NCBI GenBank assembly: GCA_029834535.1
Contig: JAQMWT010000677.1
Span: 1 to 64,000, forward strand
From: Chrysophaeum taylorii
Taxonomy: Eukaryota; Sar; Pelagophyceae; Pelagomonadales; Pelagomonadaceae
Length of the DNA stretch: 64,000 nucleotides
Direction of reading: 5' to 3'
Part shown: positions 58,009-64,000 of the stretch, piece after piece
Layout: the number at the start of each line of letters is the position of its first letter
How positions within the stretch are numbered: position 1 is the first letter of the stretch
Translations under genes and position numbers: made by a program
The notes under the pieces: generated by a model
Seen by the model: only the letters and a program-made list of their open reading frames with translations
Told to the model about the DNA's origin: nothing
Databases searched by the model: none

Positions 58009-60951
58009 CTAACTTGAGGCCAGCCCAATGCATGGGGCGTTCGAGGGCGCAGGGCTAATCCCAGCACCAAGTAGGGTCACTGGGCGATGAGAGGGGGGGG
58101 GTAGAAAGGGTGATTGAGGACGAGCTGATTTGTTGTCGCCAGTTGCCACGGTTTCGAGCAAGGGATCACCAGTGTATGGAAATTGGGGAGTGCCTTGTTG
58201 AGACCACGGTCGTACGTGAACTGTGGGGACCCGCAGGGACGTTGGAGGCGCACCAGGAGGTGAGCATTTTCCGAGGGAGCCGATGCTAGGGCATGCGGGC
58301 AACGTGGCCCGCCCAGCGAAGTTGTCGGCGCGAGATGTAGATGTCGATAGTCTCCAGGCCAAGGCGCCGGAGGAGGGTTGAAGTTTTGATATGACGCTGT
58401 TCCCAGGCTTTCTGGCAACGTGTAACGCGGAACATCGAGCGTGTGCATTCTGCGTGAAAGCATCGTTGACGATTGTAGACAACCTCGGTTAGGCACCAGG
58501 ATCCCGCACCGTGAAGGAGGATGGCGAGGACAAGACCGACGTCGACAGTTCGTTTGGCTCGCGCAGAGACGTAATTTCGAGGCAAAAACGTAGTGACCGA
58601 GCGCGCCGAAAGCCGCTGCCGCCTTTTATAGGCGAGAGTCAACGCCCTCAGAGTCAGCGCAGTTGCGAGAGAGTATAGAGCCCAGGTATTTGAATGTCGC
58701 CACCACGGGGATATGACGGCCGTCACCTACGTCTAAGTCGGAGAGGCCGGCACCGTCGTAGTTTGTCGGGTCATTGTAGAGAATGCCTGGCTTGGCGTCG
58801 AGCAGTATCTAGGATTTCGACTCTTCCCCTGCTTGTCGGTCACCCCTGTGGACTTCCATACACCATCTGGCAAAATGCCTGATGAGGCGGTGCGTTGCCT
58901 CATTCACAGCACGACCATCGGGAAACGGGAACGACACATCATCTGCGTATGCTGACTCTTCGAGTGCGATTTCCTCAGTGCTGCGTTTTGCGTTGTAGCG
59001 ACGTCCAGTGAGTACATCATCATGCTTCGTCTTGAAAACGCATGCTGATGGCGAGCTACAATGAGGCGTAGGAGTTTCGCTGGAACGCCGAATTTCGATA
59101 GCTCTAGCCAAAGTAGTTCCCGCGGGAGACTGTCGAAAGCCTTGAAAAAATCAATGAAAAGTACCCATGTTTCCATGCCGTGCTCACGGCGCTTCTTCAA
59201 TGCCATATTCAAGCTGAAGGATGCGTCGGCAATCCCCCGTTCCGGCCGAAAACCACTCTGCGACTCGTGTTCGAGATCTGCTGAGATGACACCGAGACGC
59301 GCGCGTATGATGTTGGAAGCAGTCTTTTGCGCGAACTCGAGCATCATCACGCCGCGATAGGAACCTGGGAACGAAAGGCCTCCTTTCTTCGGCAAAATCC
59401 CAAGAAGGCTGATATCCCTTGCTTTAGGTTGTTTCTCGGACGACCAGAAATCATGCACTACTTTACTGAGGATCCTAAACGTTCTCTGACGACCAGCGAG
59501 CGTCTGCCATACCTCCGCTCGAACGCCCGATGCTCCAGCAGCTGAAAGATTGAGCTGCCGCACAGCACGACGAATCTCGTCATCTGACGGTACAGCACCA
59601 AGTTCACCACGGACAGATCGCTGATCTAGATCCTCGATGACTTCTGTGTCAAAACAAGGCTGGCGGTGATAAAGCTCCGCAAAATGTGAACGGAAATCTT
59701 CGGCATTTTCCTGAGGTGTTGAACAGCGCGTACCATCCGGCTTGCGCATGAGTGTCTGAAGTTACGATCTATCCTTGAACAAGCCGCGCTTGAGACGGCC
59801 GACAAGCGCCCAATATCGCTTCATGCCACCACGCGACTCGCAGCCGGCATTCAGCCCGTCACACATCGAGCAGATCCCGTGTTCCTTTGCCTGTACCACG
59901 GCCTTAGAGACCTCACGACGAGCAACTCTTAGAGGAATGAGGAGCAAGCGCCGCGCCGCGGCCGCGGATGCTGCCGTGAGCGCTGCGAAAGCCGAGTTGC
60001 GCGATTGAATTAGGGGTGATATGATTGCAGGTGCAGCTGCGAACCAACCCGGTTCGTTGTGTCGGGTACGGTTCAGCGTGGTAGAAGCCGTTGTTTGCGC
60101 CGGTGCTTCCAACTTGGAGTACACACAACCCGCGTTCGTGTCTGACGGTGTCGTTGCTAACTTGTGGTAGGTCGCGTGCACGGCGCGACAAGAACTGATC
60201 GCACCATGGTGAGTTTGCAGCGGAGAGTAGTCTTGGCGGGGTGGGTTCTCTGTCCATTGTTAGGCCAGGTGAGTCCATCTGGATTCGGACGATGAACTAG
60301 AGCGCTCGGTGATCAGAGTCGGTAATGCTCTCAGTGACACCTACCTACATCCAAAAAACGACCCAACTTGTGACGGGCCACGACGACATGTTTGAGTTGG
60401 TGGGGTAAACACGAACGAGGATGCACCCATGTCCCGTGGTTGGGTTTGGCAAAGGAGGTGCGAGCTGCTGCCAGTTCCCTCGTGGCGTGAAATGTATACA
60501 TCCGCCGACCCGCGTCGTTCACGAGCCGTACCCAATGTGGGCCACACACGTGTCTGTCATCCAAACCGGCCAGAACCCCAATGCTGGCGTTCCCATCCAT
60601 CCCCACGATAAGAGTGTCGTGACGCCGTTGAAGTTGGAGCGCGGTATCTAAATCATCATAGAAAGAGGCCCACGCCTAAGCAGAGGCACTACCCATCGGT
60701 GCATAGGCACTGACGAGGACGAGTCCGACATCACGACCTTTCGCGTCTTTCGCAACAAGACGCAACGCCAGGACGCGAGCCGAGGCCCGAATCAGTTCAT
60801 CGCCGTTGTCTCGCCATGCCCTCGCCGCCGAGGAGCTGAGAGCTACGGCCACTCCTTGTTGGCCTCGGTGGCTTTGTTCGTCAGCAGGAAGACACGAGCA
60901 GCATGCGTACGACCTACGGGCGGGGGCCCGTCCTCTCTTCGCCTGCCCCAC
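58009..60951 (-). mobile_element. Degenerate full-length LINE (AP-endonuclease plus reverse transcriptase)
   Basis: Read on the minus strand in shifting frames. An endonuclease comes first: GVAVALSSSAARAW and VGLVLVSAYAPMGSAS (about 60865-60680), then MDGNASIGVLAGLDDRH and GTWVHPRSCLPHQLKHVVVA (60606-60350). The RT domain spans 59749-58904: PKKGGLSFPGSYRGVMML, QSGFRPERGIADASFSLNMA and VLFIDFFKAFDSLP. The catalytic SAYADDVSFPF appears after a frame change (about 58960). The C-terminal region VGLVLAILLHGAGSWCLTEV, LRRLGLETIDIYISRRQLRW and AGHVARMP is at 58560-58300. Stops and frame changes show it is inactive, but the YADD box survives. LINE A at 1614-2661 is a 5'-truncated relative. Confidence 0.85.
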
Positions 60952-61472
60952 GACTCGGCGATGACTCGGAGATGACCCCGACTAGGTCCCGCATACCTAT
61001 CTGTGGCTGGGTCGTCTAGAATCCGGACATTTTGGCCACCTGGGCAGATCGGGGTTATTGATACAGCCGTTTAGATCTCACAGCGTTAGCTCTCAATCCG
61101 TCCAAGCGCGATGTCGATCCGTGACGATGGCGCTGAGTTACGAGCCGTCGAAGGTCCCATCGTCCAGGTGGGTCGCTTAGCCAGAACGAAAAAAGTTCGC
61201 TAACTCCGCTGACGTTGCCAGGTCCGTTGCAGGTAGTGCGATGCCGGTTCAGCTGGAACCAATCGATGCGGATTCGGAGCGTGAGCGCCAGGAGAAGGAA
61301 AAATTCAGCATGTTGCCGCACCCCATCGTGCGAGTGGTGCATCAGTTCATGACAACTGCTCGGGGACGAACAAATCCCATTATTGCTTCGGCGGGCTGGC
61401 TCTGACAAAACAACACCACAACCACCAGGAACAACATAACCAAAAAAAAAGATGATGATGATTATGGCGGCC
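60952..61472. other. Spacer between the LINE and a small two-exon gene
   Basis: No gene can be supported. It may include the 5' end of the LINE on the minus strand and the 3' UTR of the following minus-strand gene. Confidence 0.4.
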
Positions 61473-62209
61473 TCACCTTTTCCTACGAAACGAAGAAAAA
61501 GTCCCTTCCTCAATGAAGAGGGGCGACGAGGAGTTCGGATTTAAAGGCGGAGAGGTCGGACTCGGCCTGGTAGGCGACACGGGCGCGGTAGGCGCGGAGC
61601 GAGGTGGCGATGTGGGCGGGGTCGACGAGGTGGCGATGTGCGCGGGGTCGACGAGGTAGCCTCCCGGGATATGGGTCGGAGGTTTGGAGAGGAAGAGAGC
61701 CTCGAGGGCCGGCTTGCATTGATTCGAAAGCACCTCGAGGCGCGCACGGCAGTGCTCGCAGTCGTTGTAGGCAGCGTCACTGTCTGTCAACGAGGACACA
61801 GTCGAGGCCAGTTCGTCGCTCCTGCTGCTGGTGCTCCGCTCGCGGCTGCGTCCCTGTCCTCGAGCTAGTGCCACTGCGTCCTGCTCTCGGTCCGCCGCGC
61901 GCCCGGCAAAAGCTGTCCCACGCGCCTCCGACAGTGCAGCCCGCGCAGCAGCGTCTCGAGAGACCGCCGCCGGCGTCGTTTACCTCCCTCCCTACTAACG
62001 AAGGACAGCGAGTTTTCGCGCTCATCGGGGCCCTCCAGTTCAAACTCGTCGTCTTCGTCACCGCCACCACCATCCTCGCCGCGACGGCACCGGCGCGCCG
62101 CCGCAGCTTTGAGCTGAAAGGCGAAGGACGCGAGACGGGCCTGTCCATGCTCATCCAGCTCGTCGAAGACGCTGTTGAGGTCTACCACGCAGAACGGCGC
62201 CCGAGCCAT
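61473..62209 (-). CDS. Unknown small protein, probably spliced
   Basis: Two open frames belong together: 62209-61984 and 61954-61473. Removing 61955-61983 (29 nt, GTAAAC...CTCGAG) gives one frame of 235 residues with continuous helical sequence across the junction (SFVSREG|DAAARAALSEARG). The N-terminus is MARAPFCVVDLNSVFDELDE; the middle is acidic and basic; NDCEHCRARLEVLSNQCKPA has a Cys-rich helix; and the tail is Pro/Ser/Thr-rich with a duplicated VDPAHIATS. I do not recognise the family. An intron of 29 nt is shorter than any other in this window, so a frameshift is the alternative. Confidence 0.5.
61593..61655 (-). repeat. 27-bp tandem repeat in the tail of the unknown gene
   Basis: Two to three copies of a unit close to GAGGTGGCGATGTGCGCGGG plus GTCGAC encode the repeated VDPAHIATS motif. 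Confidence 0.75.
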
Positions 62210-62929
62210 GGCTAACGGCCACTCGTCCTGCGACCCGACCCTGTGGGTCGCTTAGAAATCGGACGTTAGTCCTTCAAGCCGATTTTCTCGAAACGACGAT
62301 TTTTGATAAGGTCCGATTTCTAAAACGACCCAGCCACATCTACGCCCGTCAGGCACATCCCTCCTACCCCACGAGGTCTCAAAAACGAGCAACGCATTTA
62401 TGCGGGAATGTACCAGGAAACTTGGCTTTTGGGGAATCAATCGTTAGAGGAAACGCGGGTTTGCTCGGGTCTTTAAAGTTCGACTGCTAAGAGGGGGGGG
62501 AGGGGGTGCGGCGCATGAAGGATGTGTGTAGTTTTGTGGACATTTTGACTAACGATCAATTACGTCGTCAACTTCCTTCTGCACCCCCCTGCCATATCCC
62601 GTCCCGCTGCGAACGTCCCAACCGGCCCGTTCGAGAGGCGAACAGGTGCCAACCTGCGCCGGGAGGACCGATGCCCTAGCATGACGCTGGTTCAGAAGGC
62701 ACCGTCCTCCATCGCGGCCATAACGGTGCGACCAGGTTTTGTGCACGGCACCATTCATTTTCGACTTTTACCTTTACGGCGCACGTTGGCACCTCTTCGC
62801 CTCCCAGGCGGGCCGGTTAGCAGCCGGAGCGTTTGCAGCGGGGCGGGTTATGATGGCCTTGGGGCGCAGAAGGAAATTTTAACGACGAGATGGATGCCAG
62901 TCCAATCGCGATCTCCGCGCCGCTTGACG
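62210..62929. other. Spacer without recognised gene
   Basis: About 720 bp. It includes a G-run near 62490 preceded by GACTGCTAAGAGG, as at 32745. The rest shows no gene. Confidence 0.45.
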
Positions 62930-63065
62930 ACAGTCGTAAAATCCCCCTCGTCGCTACTTGCGGCGCCCCTCGTTTCTTTTCCCAGTGATTCTGATCCTGC
63001 GCGCCACGGCGGTGTGGGATCAGCCTACGCCCCATTCACTGAGCTGGCCTATAGTCAGTTAGCCT
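62930..63065 (+). repeat. Solo 3' tail of the LINE A family, plus orientation
   Basis: The stretch from about 62940 matches, in reverse complement, the 3' end of LINE A (1646-1770). It has ATCCCCCT, then CAGTGATTCTGATCCTGCGC, GATCAGCCTACGCCCCATTC and GGCCTATAGTCAGTTAG. No RT coding sequence lies next to it. It is oriented opposite to the LINE at 58009-60951. Confidence 0.65.
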
Positions 63066-63270
63066 TTACTTTGTATGGCCTCGGGCTGTGATGCCTGGCC
63101 TTTACTTTTACGATGGCGCTACTATTGACTTAAGTGTTTTGAGCAAATTCACAACAATGCATATCTTTGCCTTAGTGAGCGGCACCGCGGCACGTGAATT
63201 TTTATGTGTCACGTGGGCGGCGGTATTTGGGGGCTGTCCGAATTGAGACCGCGCTGTGCTGGACGCGCAA

Positions 63271-63882
63271 TTACTCCGACGAGAAAGCGCTGGCCCGTGG
63301 GGTGAAGGCCTGCACGAGCGTGGGAGCGTAGGTGCAATCATCCTGAACGGTCGCGATGGGCGCGAAGAAGTCCGCGTAGCCGTTGTCTGCCAGGAACGCG
63401 TCGACCGTCGACGCGTAGTTCTCAGCGTAGTCGGCCACGTCGCGCGCGAGCACAAAGAGCGAGAGGCCCGTCGAGTCGGACACCACCGAGTACTGGTACT
63501 GGTTGTTCACGACCGGGCCCAGCAGGATGACCCAGTAACTACCCGTCGCAAACGACGGCACGTACTCGTCGAACTTGACCGAAAGCTCCGCCGGCTCGCT
63601 CTCGTTCGCAATGTAGGCGTACCCGGTGATGTTGAACAACTTGCCGTTAATCGTCTCGCTGTTCACAAGCTTGATGATCGTCCCGTAGGTTGGGTCTGAC
63701 GCGAGCGCGTAGTCCGCCGTCACACACTCGGCCTTGAGCTCGAAGGTGTCCGCAACGAGCGCGTCCGCACTAATTTGGTACCATCGCCCCACGTACAGGC
63801 TCGGATCCAGCTCGGACACGGCGGGAACCACCGCACCTGCGCCTTGGAGAAACAACAGCACCATGGCGAACATGGCGAACAT
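63271..63882 (-). pseudogene. Truncated near-identical copy of the lipocalin gene
   Basis: The frame encodes 203 residues: a signal peptide with a duplicated MFAMFAM start, the whole lipocalin domain, and then a break. Identity with 57256-57830 runs from 63306 to about 63880 with only a handful of single-base differences, a 3-bp deletion in the leader region and a small change around the ATG. After VQ the sequence switches to an unrelated short tail (AFTPRASAFSSE), so the Cys-rich second half is missing. The upstream flank is also partly shared (GAACCTGAAGTGCG against GACCTGAAGTGCG). It could yield a secreted lipocalin-only protein, but truncation points to a recent partial duplication. Confidence 0.8.
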
Positions 63883-64000
63883 ATTGGATACGAGAGAGGG
63901 ATGGACACTGTTGAACCTGAAGTGCGTTTTTTACTGACACAGCTAATTAGTCTAACTCGAGCGCTGATTGGTCCTCGGAAGAATCTTCTAATTTCTGAAA

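Overview
This is nuclear DNA of a eukaryote, most probably a GC-rich photosynthetic stramenopile (a pelagophyte-like alga; this is inference). The evidence is short 42-100 nt spliceosomal introns, signal-peptide proteins suited to a secondary plastid, a DUF1823-type plastid protein, a single-domain voltage-gated channel of the kind known from algae, a PPR protein, and formins carrying PH domains and CCDC53-like repeats. Genes are very closely packed: several neighbours are 20-60 bp apart and divergent start codons can be as little as 28 bp apart. No rRNA, tRNA or CRISPR array was seen.

Layout. 0-1.4 kb: a secreted LPMO-like protein. 1.4-5.0 kb: a repeat island with two decayed LINE fragments on opposite strands and a Helitron/Pif1 helicase fragment. 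5.1-5.7 kb: a secreted cyclophilin. 5.8-14.6 kb (minus): a giant 15-exon formin that I spliced by hand (about 2,699 residues). 14.6-15.6 kb: a 19-nt repeat field and a second Helitron helicase fragment in inverted orientation. 15.7-22.0 kb: an Anp1-type glycosyltransferase, a DMT transporter and a second formin (1,382 residues, single exon). 22.0-30.7 kb: a plastid-type membrane protein with a decayed copy, a Pro-rich protein, an AlkB-type dioxygenase, a PPR protein, a frameshifted TMTC-like gene, CIAO1 and a PABPN1-type RNA-binding protein. 30.7-41.2 kb: COQ3, a PDZ-like protein, a voltage-gated channel, a GAF protein, an Mpv17/PMP22 protein and an alpha/beta hydrolase. 41.3-47.3 kb: a NUP214/NUP159-like FG nucleoporin. 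47.3-49.9 kb: a gene-poor stretch. 50.0-57.8 kb: an OCRL-like 5-phosphatase, DUF1823, a rhomboid, a NOP14-like protein, a type II glycosyltransferase-like protein and a secreted lipocalin. 57.9-63.9 kb: a degenerate full-length LINE, a small two-exon gene, loose LINE tails and a truncated near-identical copy of the lipocalin gene.

The most unusual content is the pair of formins. Both have PH domains at the N-terminus, and both carry repeats resembling WASH-complex subunit CCDC53 in the place where a proline-rich FH1 segment normally precedes FH2. The larger one also has ten WW-like repeats lacking the first tryptophan, a second PH domain and a ubiquitin-like domain. Four of its fourteen introns keep the reading frame only if read as GC-AG. 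Together with an OCRL-like phosphatase they suggest a locus with several phosphoinositide and actin-membrane genes, though shared regulation is not demonstrated.
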